Shown here one piece after another: positions 8,626-17,279 of a stretch of DNA of 64,000 bases. Numbering within the stretch: position 1 is the first letter of the stretch; every line of letters starts with the position of its first letter. The stretch is from Indiicoccus explosivorum (lineage in GTDB: Bacteria; Bacillota; Bacilli; Bacillales_A; Planococcaceae), in the NCBI RefSeq assembly GCF_002167005.1, contig NZ_NHTN01000015.1, positions 23,063-87,062 on the forward strand, in the 5' to 3' direction. The translations under genes were made by a program, and so were the position numbers. The notes under the pieces were generated by a model. That model saw only the letters and a list, made by a program, of their open reading frames with translations. It did not search any database and was not told the DNA's origin.

Positions 8626-8690
8626 CCGTTCACAGGAATATTTAATGTAATTTTATTATGTAAACTAAAATAGCGGCAGCAGATTGCGCA

Positions 8691-8718
8691 TTGCCCCGCG
8701 GCTCCGTTATGCTAGAAT
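8691..8718 (+). promoter_or_regulatory. Candidate sigma-A promoter for aroQ-pepP-efp
   Basis: TTGCCC (8691-8696), a 16-bp spacer and TAGAAT (8713-8718), 30 bp before the aroQ start. It is the only promoter-like match in the gap after the nrdJ terminator. Confidence 0.5.
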
Positions 8719-8748
8719 GGAAAAGAACCTGACAGGGAGGTGTGCATT

Positions 8749-9195
8749 TTGCGGATATTGTGTCTGAATGGGCCGAATCTCAATCGGCTGGGCAAGCGCG
8801 AGAAAGAAGCGTACGGCACGTTTACACTCGCGGAAGTGGAACAGGATCTGAAAGCTGCAGCGGAAGCGGAAGACATCGAGCTTGAATGCCGGCAGTCGAA
8901 TCACGAAGGGGAACTCATCGACTGGATCCATGGATCGGAAGAGGAACAGGCGGACGGCATCATCCTCAATGCAGGGGCCTTCACCCATACAAGTGTGGCG
9001 ATCCGCGATGCCATCGCTTCCGTCACAGTCCCTGTCATCGAAGTGCACATCTCGAATGTGTACAGACGGGAGGAGTTCCGTCATCATTCGTTCATCGCCC
9101 CGGTCGCCGAAGGACAGATCACCGGGTTCGGACAGGACGTATATGAGTTGGCGCTCCAGGCGTTTATTTTAAAACGAAAGAGGGATCAGCGATGA
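8749..9195 (+). CDS. aroQ: Type II 3-dehydroquinate dehydratase
   Basis: Third step of the shikimate pathway: dehydration of 3-dehydroquinate to 3-dehydroshikimate. The 148-residue length is typical of the dodecameric type II enzyme. Visible motifs are NGPNLNRLGKRE, with its active-site loop, NAGAFTHTSVAIRDA and EVHISNVYRREEFRHHS. The start chosen is TTG 8749 (MRILCLNGPN), 8 nt after GGGAGG; an upstream in-frame GTG at 8740 would overlap the ribosome site. The stop overlaps the next start by 4 bp. This matches yqhS of B. subtilis. Confidence 0.95.
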   Translation: MRILCLNGPNLNRLGKREKEAYGTFTLAEVEQDLKAAAEAEDIELECRQSNHEGELIDWIHGSEEEQADGIILNAGAFTHTSVAIRDAIASVTVPVIEVHISNVYRREEFRHHSFIAPVAEGQITGFGQDVYELALQAFILKRKRDQR

Positions 9196-10250
9196 AATTG
9201 GACAGACTCAGAAAAGAATTCGGGAACATTGGGATCGATGCGATGCTGGTGACCAGTACATACAATGTCCGTTTTCTGACCGGATTCACCGGTTCTTCCG
9301 GCGCGGCGGTCATCACCGCGGACAAGGCGGTATTCATAACGGATTTCCGCTACACCGAACAGGCCGGAAAGCAGACAAAGGGCTATGAAGTCCGGCAGGC
9401 GGATAAAGGCTTGCTCGATGAAATCGCCGCTGTTGCAAAAGAGCTCGATATCAAACAGCTCGGATTTGAACAGGACCATGTGACTTTCGCCATGCATGGT
9501 AAATTCGCCGGAAAAATCGATTCGGAACTGGTGCCGGTATCGGGAGTGATCGAAAAACTCCGCATGGTCAAGACACCGGACGAAATCCAGGTGATCCGGC
9601 AGGCGGCGAAGATTGCGGACGACGCGTTCGAGCATATCATCAAATTCATCGAGCCGGGCAAAACGGAACTTGAAGTGTCGAATGAACTGGAATTCTTCAT
9701 GCGCAAACAAGGGGCAACGTCATCCTCATTCGATATCATCGTCGCTTCGGGCATCCGATCGGCACTTCCGCATGGAGTGGCGTCCGGCAAAGTGATCGAA
9801 AAAGGGGATTTTGTCACACTCGATTTCGGTGCGCTGTACAACGGATATGTATCGGACATCACCCGCACCGTCTCGGTCGGGGAGCCGTCAGCTAAACTGA
9901 AGGAGATTTATGAAATCGTCCTGGAAGCCCAAGTGGCGGCATTAGAGCAGATCAAACCGGGCATGACCGGAAAGGAAGCTGACGCGGTGTCGCGGGATTT
10001 CATCAAAGCCAAAGGCTACGGCGACGCGTTCGGGCATTCGCTCGGTCATGGCATCGGTCTGGAAGTCCATGAAGGCCCGACGCTGTCCTATGCCGCCGAA
10101 ACGGAACTGGAAGAGAATATGGCGGTGACGGTCGAACCGGGCATTTACCTGGCCGGCATTGGCGGAGTCCGTATCGAAGATGATATAATCATTACCGGAA
10201 CGGGCAACGAACGATTGACCCATTCGACAAAAGAACTGCTCATCTTATAA
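9192..10250 (+). CDS. M24 family Xaa-Pro aminopeptidase (YqhT-like)
   Basis: A 352-residue metallopeptidase with an N-terminal creatinase-like domain (residues 1-125) and a C-terminal pita-bread domain. Metal ligands are recognisable in TLDFGALYNGYVSDITRT (two Asp), GHSLGHGIGLEVHEGP (His) and TVEPGIYLAGIGGVRIEDD (two Glu). It removes N-terminal residues preceding proline from peptides in the cytoplasm. It is translationally coupled to aroQ and followed 18 bp later by efp, the same order as B. subtilis; a link to polyproline handling by EF-P is suggestive only. Confidence 0.93.
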   Translation: MKLDRLRKEFGNIGIDAMLVTSTYNVRFLTGFTGSSGAAVITADKAVFITDFRYTEQAGKQTKGYEVRQADKGLLDEIAAVAKELDIKQLGFEQDHVTFAMHGKFAGKIDSELVPVSGVIEKLRMVKTPDEIQVIRQAAKIADDAFEHIIKFIEPGKTELEVSNELEFFMRKQGATSSSFDIIVASGIRSALPHGVASGKVIEKGDFVTLDFGALYNGYVSDITRTVSVGEPSAKLKEIYEIVLEAQVAALEQIKPGMTGKEADAVSRDFIKAKGYGDAFGHSLGHGIGLEVHEGPTLSYAAETELEENMAVTVEPGIYLAGIGGVRIEDDIIITGTGNERLTHSTKELLIL

Positions 10251-10268
10251 GAAAACGGAGGAACCGAT

Positions 10269-10826
10269 ATGATTTCAGTAAACGACTTCAAGACGGGGCT
10301 GACAATCGAAGTGGATGGCGGCATTTGGCGCGTCATGGATTTTCAGCACGTGAAACCGGGCAAAGGGGCGGCGTTCGTCCGCTCGAAGCTCCGCAATCTC
10401 CGGACAGGCGCCGTGAACGAGAAAACATTCCGCGCCGGAGAAAAAGTGGCGAAAGCGCAGATCGACAATCGCCGGATGCAGTACCTGTACGCGAACGGGG
10501 ACATGCACACATTCATGGACACGGAAACTTACGATCAGATCGAACTCCCGCAGAAAAACCTGGAGTACGAGCTGAAATTCCTGAAGGAAAACATGGAAGT
10601 GCAAGTCATTCAGTTCGAGAGCGAAGTGCTTGGTGTGGAATTGCCCAACACAGTGGAACTGGAAGTGACGGAGACGGATCCCGGCATCAAAGGGGATACT
10701 GCAAGCGGCGGATCCAAGCCGGCGACGCTCGAGACCGGTCTGACAGTCCAAGTGCCGTTTTTTGTCAATGAAGGCGATGTCCTCATCATCAATACGACAG
10801 ATGCTTCTTATGTGTCGCGCGCGTAG
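10269..10826 (+). CDS. efp: Elongation factor P
   Basis: Translation factor that rescues ribosomes stalled at proline runs. The 185-residue protein has the three-domain KOW/OB/OB length. The modified loop reads [10 protein letters not shown], placing the lysine at K32, the site carrying 5-aminopentanol in B. subtilis. The C-terminus ends YVSRA. The stop lies in a 14-bp tandem duplication. In spore-formers the spoIIIA operon lies between efp and accB; here only 44 bp separate them. Confidence 0.96.
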   Translation: MISVNDFKTGLTIEVDGGIWRVMDFQHVKPGKGAAFVRSKLRNLRTGAVNEKTFRAGEKVAKAQIDNRRMQYLYANGDMHTFMDTETYDQIELPQKNLEYELKFLKENMEVQVIQFESEVLGVELPNTVELEVTETDPGIKGDTASGGSKPATLETGLTVQVPFFVNEGDVLIINTTDASYVSRA

Positions 10827-10839
10827 TGTCGCGCGCGTA
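10812..10839. repeat. 14-bp perfect tandem duplication at the efp stop codon
   Basis: GTGTCGCGCGCGTA occurs at 10812-10825 and again at 10826-10839. The first copy encodes the last EF-P residues; the junction creates the TAG stop, and without the duplication the frame would have ended at TAA. This looks like a recent slippage or duplication with no effect on the protein. Confidence 0.9.
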
Positions 10840-10870
10840 ACCGAAAATCGTTTATTAGGAGTGGGATGAG

Positions 10871-11377
10871 TTGAAGATTCAGGAAATCCGAGAAATGATC
10901 AAACTGGTGGATCAGTCCTCCATCGAAGAATTCACGTATGAAAATGAAGGCACTAAAGTGAAGATGAAGAAAAAAGGCGGGCAGGTCCAGCCTGCAGCAG
11001 CACCGGCAGAAGCGGCTGCACCTGCGGAAAAACCGGCCGCTCCTGCGGAAAAACCGGCCGCGGCACCAGCACAGCCTGCGCCTGCGCCGGCTGTAGAAAA
11101 ACCTGCGGAAAAGCCGGCACCATCGGCCGATTCTTCCCTTCATGAAATCACTTCACCGATGGTCGGCACATTTTATCAGGCGCCTTCACCGGAAGAAGCA
11201 GCGTTCGTTCAAGTGGGCGACAAAGTTTCCAAGGAAAGCGTCGTCTGCATCGTGGAAGCGATGAAGCTCTTTAACGAAATCGAAGCGGAGACAGAAGGGG
11301 AAATCGCAGAAATCCTCGTAAAAGACGGGCAGCTCGTGGAGTATGGCCAGCCGCTGTTCCTAGTCAAAACGACTTAA
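10871..11377 (+). CDS. accB: Acetyl-CoA carboxylase biotin carboxyl carrier protein
   Basis: Carries biotin between biotin carboxylase and carboxyltransferase in the first step of fatty acid synthesis. The 168 residues comprise an N-terminal helix region, an Ala/Pro/Glu-rich flexible linker (about 38-88, encoded by near-identical repeats of CCTGCGGAAAAACCGGCCGC) and a biotinyl domain with VEAMKLFNE, the biotinylated lysine being K132. The start is TTG after AGGAG. It sits 14 bp ahead of accC. It could also serve the propionyl-CoA carboxylase encoded near 43.7 kb, which has no dedicated carrier in the window. Confidence 0.95.
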   Translation: MKIQEIREMIKLVDQSSIEEFTYENEGTKVKMKKKGGQVQPAAAPAEAAAPAEKPAAPAEKPAAAPAQPAPAPAVEKPAEKPAPSADSSLHEITSPMVGTFYQAPSPEEAAFVQVGDKVSKESVVCIVEAMKLFNEIEAETEGEIAEILVKDGQLVEYGQPLFLVKTT

Positions 11378-11391
11378 AGGGGGATGCTGGC

Positions 11392-12744
11392 ATGCTGAAA
11401 AAAGTACTGATTGCGAATCGTGGTGAAATTGCAGTCCGGATCATCCGGGCCTGCAAAGAAATGGATATAAAAACAGTGGCCGTCTTTTCCGAAGCGGACC
11501 GGGAAGCGCTTCACGTGCAGATGGCGGACGAAGCGTACTGCATCGGCCCGACTGCTTCGAAAGACAGCTACTTGAATTTCTCGAATGTAATTTCTGTGGC
11601 AAAGCTGACCAATTGCGACGGCATCCATCCCGGATACGGGTTCCTGGCGGAAAATTCGAGCTTCGCCGAGCTCTGTGAGCAGTGCGATATCACATTCATC
11701 GGCCCGTCATCATCCGCCATTTCCAAAATGGGGACAAAAGATGTGGCGCGGGAAACGATGCGCGAAGCGGGCGTTCCGGTGGTCCCGGGGTCGAAAGGTG
11801 TCGTCGACGGTGTCGAGGACGCGATGAAAATCGCCGAAGAAATCGGTTATCCGGTCATCATCAAAGCGACGGCCGGCGGCGGCGGCAAAGGGATCCGGGT
11901 GGCCCGTTCCAAAGAAGAACTGGTCAAAGGCATCCAAGTGACGCAGAAGGAAGCGGCGGCGGCATTCGGGAATCCGGGTGTTTACCTCGAGAAGTTCATC
12001 GAGGATTTCCGCCACGTCGAGATCCAGGTGCTGGCCGATTCGCATGGCAACGCCATCCACCTCGGCGAGCGGGACTGCTCCATCCAGCGGCGCATGCAAA
12101 AACTGGTGGAGGAAGCGCCATCGCCGGCGCTTGACGAAAACCTGCGGAGCGCGATGGGCGATGCGGCAGTGAAAGCAGCGCTCGCGGTGGATTACCGCGG
12201 AGCGGGGACCGTCGAATTCATCTTCGACGCGGCAGAAAAGAAATTCTATTTCATGGAAATGAACACCCGGATCCAGGTCGAGCATCCAGTGACGGAAATG
12301 ATCACAGGGGTCGATCTGATCCAGCAGCAGCTGAAAGTGGCTTCGGGTGAGAAGCTCGAGCTTCGCCAGGAGGATGTCACTTATAGCGGCTGGGCGATCG
12401 AATGCCGGATCAACGCGGAAAACCCAGCGAAGAATTTCATGCCATCGGCAGGTAAGATCGACATGTACCTTCCGCCGGGCGGGTTCGGTGTGCGCGTGGA
12501 TTCCGCCGTCTACCCAGGCTATATGATCCCGCCTTATTACGATTCCATGGTGGCGAAACTGATCGTCCATGCGGATACACGCGAAGAGGCGGTGGCGAAA
12601 ATGAAACGGGCACTGGATGAATTCGTCGTCGAAGGCGTCTTCACAACCATTCCGTTCCATTCAAACCTCATGTCCCACGACGTATTCCAGTCGGGTGAGT
12701 TCAATACGAAGTTCCTGGAGAAGTACGACGTCCTGAATCCGTAA
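11392..12744 (+). CDS. accC: Acetyl-CoA carboxylase biotin carboxylase subunit
   Basis: ATP-dependent carboxylation of the biotin on AccB. At 450 residues it has the family's ATP-grasp layout: N-terminal [17 protein letters not shown], the glycine-rich ATP lid [12 protein letters not shown] (about 160-171), [13 protein letters not shown], and [14 protein letters not shown] with the catalytic Glu and Arg. ATG follows AAAGGGGG. It forms the accBC pair conserved in Bacillales; accD and accA are not in this window. Confidence 0.96.
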   Translation: MLKKVLIANRGEIAVRIIRACKEMDIKTVAVFSEADREALHVQMADEAYCIGPTASKDSYLNFSNVISVAKLTNCDGIHPGYGFLAENSSFAELCEQCDITFIGPSSSAISKMGTKDVARETMREAGVPVVPGSKGVVDGVEDAMKIAEEIGYPVIIKATAGGGGKGIRVARSKEELVKGIQVTQKEAAAAFGNPGVYLEKFIEDFRHVEIQVLADSHGNAIHLGERDCSIQRRMQKLVEEAPSPALDENLRSAMGDAAVKAALAVDYRGAGTVEFIFDAAEKKFYFMEMNTRIQVEHPVTEMITGVDLIQQQLKVASGEKLELRQEDVTYSGWAIECRINAENPAKNFMPSAGKIDMYLPPGGFGVRVDSAVYPGYMIPPYYDSMVAKLIVHADTREEAVAKMKRALDEFVVEGVFTTIPFHSNLMSHDVFQSGEFNTKFLEKYDVLNP

Positions 12745-12757
12745 AGGGGGAAGACCG

Positions 12758-13156
12758 ATGGCAGAAAAAGGATTGGCATATGTACGGATGCAGCCGCCCG
12801 CAGGCAAAGAGGAAATCGGCAGCATCGAGGCCGCTGCGGAAGTGCTGGAAATCATCGCCGGAATTGCTGCGAATGAGATCGAAGGGGTCGCATCGATGCG
12901 GGGCAATTTCGCCTCCGGTGTGGCAGAACGCCTCGGCAAGAAAGTCCACAGCAAAGGGGTCAAAACCGAACTGCATGAGGACAGCCTGGCTGTCGACATC
13001 CATCTCGTTGTCAATTACGGCGTGTCCATACCGGAAACCGCCAGGAAAGTACAGAAACAGGTCCGGCAGGCTTTATATAACATGACGGCCCTGGAAGCGC
13101 AGGAAGTGAATGTCCATATCACCGGAATCCAGTTCGAGCATACGCCGGCTGAATAA
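12758..13156 (+). CDS. Asp23/Gls24 family protein (YqhY-like)
   Basis: A 132-residue Asp23/Gls24 domain protein (DUF322), matching B. subtilis YqhY, which is encoded with accBC and has been connected with control of acetyl-CoA carboxylase. Recognisable stretches are EIIAGIAANEIEGVASM, the central VNYGVSIPETARKVQ and the C-terminal VNVHITGI. No signal peptide. It begins 14 bp after accC with its own AAAGGGGG, so it belongs to the accBC transcript, and a terminator follows. Biochemical function unknown. Confidence 0.9.
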   Translation: MAEKGLAYVRMQPPAGKEEIGSIEAAAEVLEIIAGIAANEIEGVASMRGNFASGVAERLGKKVHSKGVKTELHEDSLAVDIHLVVNYGVSIPETARKVQKQVRQALYNMTALEAQEVNVHITGIQFEHTPAE

Positions 13157-13170
13157 ATTCCGGATCAATC

Positions 13171-13197
13171 GGCACTGCCATTCGGCGGTGCCTTTTT
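13171..13197 (+). terminator. Terminator after the accBC-yqhY transcript
   Basis: GGCACTGCC (13171-13179) and GGCGGTGCC (13184-13192), with one G-U pair, are followed by a T run. Confidence 0.85.
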
Positions 13198-13214
13198 GAC
13201 GGAACAATCTGTAC

Positions 13215-13244
13215 TTGGAAAAACCGAACATTTAACGTTATAAT
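13215..13244 (+). promoter_or_regulatory. Candidate sigma-A promoter for nusB-folD
   Basis: TTGGAA (13215-13220), an 18-bp spacer and a perfect TATAAT (13239-13244), 32 bp before nusB and directly after a terminator. Confidence 0.75.
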
Positions 13245-13275
13245 GAGACAAAATGAACGGAAATGAGGCTTTGTT

Positions 13276-13665
13276 ATGAAACGACATGAAGCAAGGGAGA
13301 AAGCGTTCCAGACGCTTTTCCAGCTGGACAGCACGGATATGACCGTCGAAGAAGCGATCGAGTATATCATGGAAGGCAAAACCGACGCTTTCTACGATGT
13401 GCTCGTCCAGGGGACACATAAAAACCGGGCAGACATCGACTTGCTGCTGAAACAGAACTTGGAGAAATGGTCGCTTGACCGGCTGCCGAAAACCGAACGG
13501 ACGATTCTCCGGATCGCGATATTCGAGCTCGAATACCTTGATGACGCGCCGGACCGCGTCATTTTGAATGAAGCGATCGAGCTGAGTAAATCATACGGCG
13601 ATGACCAATCGCCGAAATTCGTCAATGGTGTCCTTTCGAAATTCACGGACCGAAAAGGCGAATGA
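13276..13665 (+). CDS. nusB: Transcription antitermination factor NusB
   Basis: All-helical RNA-binding factor that, with NusE/S10, binds boxA and supports antitermination on rRNA operons. The 129 residues have the standard length; N-terminal RHEAREKAFQTLFQLD is the arginine-rich boxA-binding helix, and the C-terminal NEAIELSKSYGDDQSPKFVNG motif is diagnostic. It is the first gene behind the promoter at 13215 and lies upstream of folD. Confidence 0.95.
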   Translation: MKRHEAREKAFQTLFQLDSTDMTVEEAIEYIMEGKTDAFYDVLVQGTHKNRADIDLLLKQNLEKWSLDRLPKTERTILRIAIFELEYLDDAPDRVILNEAIELSKSYGDDQSPKFVNGVLSKFTDRKGE

Positions 13666-13774
13666 TGATCCTGCCGGTTTTACCGCCGGCTTCCAGCCGT
13701 TTCCGGTCCGTATAACAACCAGGCAGCCGGAAACCCCTCTCCGAACCAGACGAAAATCCGAAGGAGGAACAGGC

Positions 13775-14650
13775 ATGACAGCGAAACTGATGGATGGAAA
13801 AAAAGTGGCACAGACGATTCGGGAAGACGTTAAAAGACGGGTGGACCAGCTTGCGGCATCAGGTGTCAAGCCGGGGCTCGCGGTCATCCTGGTCGGTGAT
13901 GACCCGGCATCCCGGACGTACGTGAACAGCAAGAAGCGTACTTGTGAGAAACTCGGGATGCGCTCCGACCTGATCGAATACCCGGAGACAGTGACAGAAA
14001 GCGAACTTCTGTCAGCGGTGCACCGGCTCAACGGAGATCCGGGCATCCACGGCATCCTCGTCCAGCTGCCGCTGCCCCGGCAGATTGATGAAACAGCCAT
14101 CATCAATGCCATCCGCCCGGAGAAGGACGTCGATGGCTTCCATCCCATCAATGCCGGGCGGCTCCTCACCGGCGGGGAAGGGTTTATTCCATGTACGCCG
14201 AACGGCATCATGAAACTGCTGGAGTTCTACGGTATCGGAGTGGAGGGGAAAAACGCGGTGGTGATCGGCCGCAGCAACATCGTCGGCAAGCCGGCCGGGC
14301 TCCTGCTGCTCAGAAAGAACGCCACCGTGACGTTCTGTCATTCCCGGACCGAAAACCTCCAGGAAATCACGCGGCAGGCCGATATCATCATCGCGGCGGC
14401 CGGCCGCCCGGGAATGCTGCGGGGAGACGACATCAAAGAAGGGGCTGTTGTCATCGATGTCGGCATCAACAGGAAGCCCGACGGCAAACTGACCGGAGAT
14501 GCGGCATTCGACGAACTGGAACCGAAAGCATCTTTCATCACACCTGTTCCGGGAGGCGTCGGGCCGATGACGATCGCCATGCTTATGGCGAATACCGTCC
14601 GGTCCGCCGAAAACAGCCTGCTGAAAGACAAACAGGCGGAGACCATGTAA
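13775..14650 (+). CDS. folD: Bifunctional methylenetetrahydrofolate dehydrogenase / methenyltetrahydrofolate cyclohydrolase
   Basis: Interconverts 5,10-methylene-THF and 10-formyl-THF, feeding purine and formyl-methionine synthesis and drawing on the methylene-THF made by the glycine cleavage system at the start of the window. The 291 residues show SRTYVNSKKRTCEKLG with the catalytic lysine, QLPLPRQID, VVIGRSNIVGKPAGLLLL (NADP site) and FITPVPGGVGPMT. ATG 13775 after AAGGAGG is preferred over upstream in-frame starts that would read through nusB. The leader holds an 8-bp inverted repeat (GTTTCCGG 13699-13706, CCGGAAAC 13727-13734) of unknown meaning. Confidence 0.95.
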   Translation: MTAKLMDGKKVAQTIREDVKRRVDQLAASGVKPGLAVILVGDDPASRTYVNSKKRTCEKLGMRSDLIEYPETVTESELLSAVHRLNGDPGIHGILVQLPLPRQIDETAIINAIRPEKDVDGFHPINAGRLLTGGEGFIPCTPNGIMKLLEFYGIGVEGKNAVVIGRSNIVGKPAGLLLLRKNATVTFCHSRTENLQEITRQADIIIAAAGRPGMLRGDDIKEGAVVIDVGINRKPDGKLTGDAAFDELEPKASFITPVPGGVGPMTIAMLMANTVRSAENSLLKDKQAETM

Positions 14651-14670
14651 AATAAAATAAGAAGAAACAG

Positions 14671-14698
14671 GCTGTTTTTCGAGAGAAAGACAGCTTTT
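14671..14698 (+). terminator. Weak hairpin with T run between folD and xseA
   Basis: GCTGTTTTTC (14671-14680) and GAAAGACAGC (14685-14694) pair with one mismatch, followed by four T. It may end part of the nusB-folD transcripts; xseA has no clear promoter of its own, so read-through is likely. Confidence 0.5.
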
Positions 14699-14724
14699 CC
14701 AATTCTACCGAAGGGGCTGACGTC

Positions 14725-16086
14725 TTGAGCGCTGATTCTTACCTGACCGTCAGGGCGCTGACGAAATACATAAAACGGAAGTTCGATGCAGATCCTTATT
14801 TGCGGGATGTCCATATAAAAGGCGAGCTGTCGAACGTCAAGATCCATTCAAGCGGCCACATTTACTTCACCCTCAAAGACGGATCCGCGCGGATTCCCGG
14901 CATCATGTTCGCCGCTTATGCGAATAAAGTGAAGTTCCGCCCCGAAAGCGGCATGACGGTCCTGATCCGGGGAGATGTCACGGTGTACGAGGCAAACGGG
15001 CAGTACCAGCTGTATGCGCAAGTCATGCAGACGGACGGGATCGGCGATTATTACCTTGCGTTCGAGCAGCTGAAAGAAAAACTGGCGAAAGAAGGACTAT
15101 TCAGTCAGGAACGGAAACGCCGGCTTCCGCGCTTCCCGAAAGAAATCGCGGTGGTGACAGCGCCGACCGGTGCGGCGGTCCGGGATATCGTAACGACGCT
15201 CGACCGACGCTACCCGCTCGCCAAAGTCATCATTTATCCGACGCTTGTCCAGGGACCGCAAGCCGCCGCGTCCATCGTCCGGTCGATCGAGGGCGCGAAC
15301 CGCAACGGCCATGATCTCATCATCGCCGGCCGGGGGGGCGGTTCGATCGAGGATCTGTGGGCGTTCAATGAAGAACCGGTCGCCCGCGCGATCGCCGGCT
15401 CCCGCATTCCTGTCATCAGCGCGGTGGGTCATGAGACGGATACGACCATCGCCGATTTTGCGGCGGACCTCCGGGCGCCGACCCCGACAGCCGCCGCGGA
15501 ACTTGCGGTTCCCGCCAAACAGGAACTCATCGAACGGATGCTGAGTGCAAGGACGTGGCTCTACCGGCAGGCCGCAGCCAGAATCGAGAAAGAGCAGAAC
15601 GCGCTCGACCGGCTGCGGCGGTCGTTTCCGCTTGCGCATCCAGACCGCCTGTACCGGCCGTTCATCGAACGGGCCGCCCGCGCGGAAGACGCGCTGAAAC
15701 GGGCGATGCAGCAGACGCTGTCGGACAGCCGCGAACAATACACGGAATTGAAGTACCAGCTCGAGAGCCGGTCGCCCGCGGTGCGCGCCGACCGCCTCCG
15801 GCAAGACCTGGTTTATTTGGAAAACCGGATGGTCCGGCAGATGACTGTCCTCCAGCGGGAGCGGAAAGCACAGCTGACCGGCGCGATGCGGACGCTCGAT
15901 GCCCTCAGCCCGCTCAAAATCATGGACCGGGGATATTCGATCGCCTATCGGGACGGGGATATCGTAAAATCCGCCGCCCAAGTGACGGAAGGCGACAGCA
16001 TAGAGATCCATCTCCACGACGGCACGCTGAAAACGGAAGTGAAAAACAAGACAATCCGACAAAAAGGGGAAGACGGGAATGACTGA
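14725..16086 (+). CDS. xseA: Exodeoxyribonuclease VII large subunit
   Basis: Catalytic subunit of the ssDNA exonuclease. At 453 residues it has the N-terminal OB domain (VRALTKYIKRKFDADPYLRDVHIKGELSN), the central nuclease domain with VVTAPTGAAVRDI and the GRGGGSIEDLWAFNEE and AVGHETDTTIADFAADLRAPTPTAAAE segments (about 205-260), then a long helical region. The start is TTG after AAGGGG. It overlaps xseB by 8 bp, indicating coupled synthesis of the two subunits. Confidence 0.95.
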   Translation: MSADSYLTVRALTKYIKRKFDADPYLRDVHIKGELSNVKIHSSGHIYFTLKDGSARIPGIMFAAYANKVKFRPESGMTVLIRGDVTVYEANGQYQLYAQVMQTDGIGDYYLAFEQLKEKLAKEGLFSQERKRRLPRFPKEIAVVTAPTGAAVRDIVTTLDRRYPLAKVIIYPTLVQGPQAAASIVRSIEGANRNGHDLIIAGRGGGSIEDLWAFNEEPVARAIAGSRIPVISAVGHETDTTIADFAADLRAPTPTAAAELAVPAKQELIERMLSARTWLYRQAAARIEKEQNALDRLRRSFPLAHPDRLYRPFIERAARAEDALKRAMQQTLSDSREQYTELKYQLESRSPAVRADRLRQDLVYLENRMVRQMTVLQRERKAQLTGAMRTLDALSPLKIMDRGYSIAYRDGDIVKSAAQVTEGDSIEIHLHDGTLKTEVKNKTIRQKGEDGND

Positions 16087-16315
16087 AAAAGAACTGCTAT
16101 TCAATGAAGCAATGGAACAGCTTGAGGATATCGTCCGGAGGCTCGAGAACGGCGACGTGCCGCTCGAGGAATCACTGAAACTGTATCAGCGGGGAATGGA
16201 GCTGTCCAAAGTCTGTCACGACAAGCTGCAGCACGCCGAGAAACAGCTGGTGACCATGATGGAGGACGGCGGGGAAGTGCCGTTCGAATCCGGAACGGGC
16301 GGTCAGGACACATGA
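16079..16315 (+). CDS. xseB: Exodeoxyribonuclease VII small subunit
   Basis: A 78-residue helical subunit that coats the XseA helices. The NEAMEQLEDIVRRLENGDVPLEESLKLYQRGMEL pattern is diagnostic of the family (about residues 9-42). It is embedded between xseA and ispA with overlaps on both sides (8 bp and 4 bp). Confidence 0.95.
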   Translation: MTEKELLFNEAMEQLEDIVRRLENGDVPLEESLKLYQRGMELSKVCHDKLQHAEKQLVTMMEDGGEVPFESGTGGQDT

Positions 16316-17190
16316 ACCTTTCACAATTCCGGAAGGAACAGGAACTGGCTGTACAGGAAGAACTGGGAAGACTCATCGCTTCGCTTGATATCCCGGCAGG
16401 CCTCAAGGAGTCTATGAATTATTCTCTGCAGGCAGGCGGAAAGCGGATCCGCCCGATACTCCTCCTGGCCGTAATCGCCGAAAAAGGGCTGCACATCCCC
16501 GAAGCGATCAAAGTGGCCTGTGCAGTGGAAATGATCCACACATACTCCCTCATCCACGACGACCTGCCTTGCATGGACGATGACGATTTGCGCCGCGGCA
16601 TGCCGACCAACCATAAAGTGTTTGGTGAAGCCACTGCAGTGCTTGCTGGCGACGCCCTACTGACCTACAGTTTCGGGCTGATTGCGCGGCTCGGAGGAAT
16701 CCGGGGCGAAGACCGCCTCCTGCTGATCGACCTGCTGAGCACGGCGGCCGGCGCTGAAGGGATGGTCGGCGGCCAGCTGCTCGACATGGAAGGCGAGGAA
16801 CGGGCGCTCACGATCGGGGAACTGGAACAAGTCCACCGGATGAAGACCGGCGCCCTTCTCACATTCAGCGCCGTCGCAGGCGCAATCCTTGCCGGCTGCC
16901 GGGATGAGGAAATGCGGCACTATACGGATTTCGGCCGCCATCTCGGCTTGGCGTTCCAGATCCAGGACGATATTCTGGACGTCACTGGCTCTTCCGAAGA
17001 ACTCGGGAAAACGGCCGGGAAAGACGCCGCCAGTGACAAGAGCACTTATCCGGGACTGCTGACGCTGGAAGGGGCCAGGGAAAAACTCGGCTATCATTCA
17101 CGCGCTGCGAAGGAAGCGCTCGAAAAGCTGGACGGTCCCCACCCGCTGCTGGAACAACTGACGGATCTTATCGCCCAGCGGACCCACTGA
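16312..17190 (+). CDS. ispA: Farnesyl diphosphate synthase (geranyltranstransferase)
   Basis: Condenses DMAPP/IPP to farnesyl diphosphate for quinones and undecaprenyl lipid carrier. The 292 residues include the first aspartate-rich motif in IHDDLPCMDDDDLRRG and the second in FQIQDDILD. The start overlaps the xseB stop (ATGA). It sits just before dxs, which makes the isoprenoid precursors, so both ends of one pathway are adjacent. Chain length assignment is from family resemblance and synteny (B. subtilis yqiD). Confidence 0.94.
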   Translation: MNLSQFRKEQELAVQEELGRLIASLDIPAGLKESMNYSLQAGGKRIRPILLLAVIAEKGLHIPEAIKVACAVEMIHTYSLIHDDLPCMDDDDLRRGMPTNHKVFGEATAVLAGDALLTYSFGLIARLGGIRGEDRLLLIDLLSTAAGAEGMVGGQLLDMEGEERALTIGELEQVHRMKTGALLTFSAVAGAILAGCRDEEMRHYTDFGRHLGLAFQIQDDILDVTGSSEELGKTAGKDAASDKSTYPGLLTLEGAREKLGYHSRAAKEALEKLDGPHPLLEQLTDLIAQRTH

Positions 17191-17202
17191 CGGCGCTCCC
17201 GT

Positions 17203-17230
17203 TTGTGCTATCCGAAATCGCTGTTATAAT
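17203..17230 (+). promoter_or_regulatory. Candidate sigma-A promoter for dxs
   Basis: TTGTGC (17203-17208), a 16-bp spacer and a perfect TATAAT (17225-17230) in the gap between ispA and dxs. Confidence 0.65.
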
Positions 17231-17279
17231 GAGTACAATGAAATCAAGGTAAATTTTTAGTAAAAGGTGTGTGACAGCG

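Noticed and set aside
15097..16104. Long minus-strand open frame opposite xseA, and similar frames opposite dxs and accC
   Set aside because: GC-rich coding DNA gives long shadow frames; these lack ribosome sites and family resemblance, while the plus-strand genes are certain.
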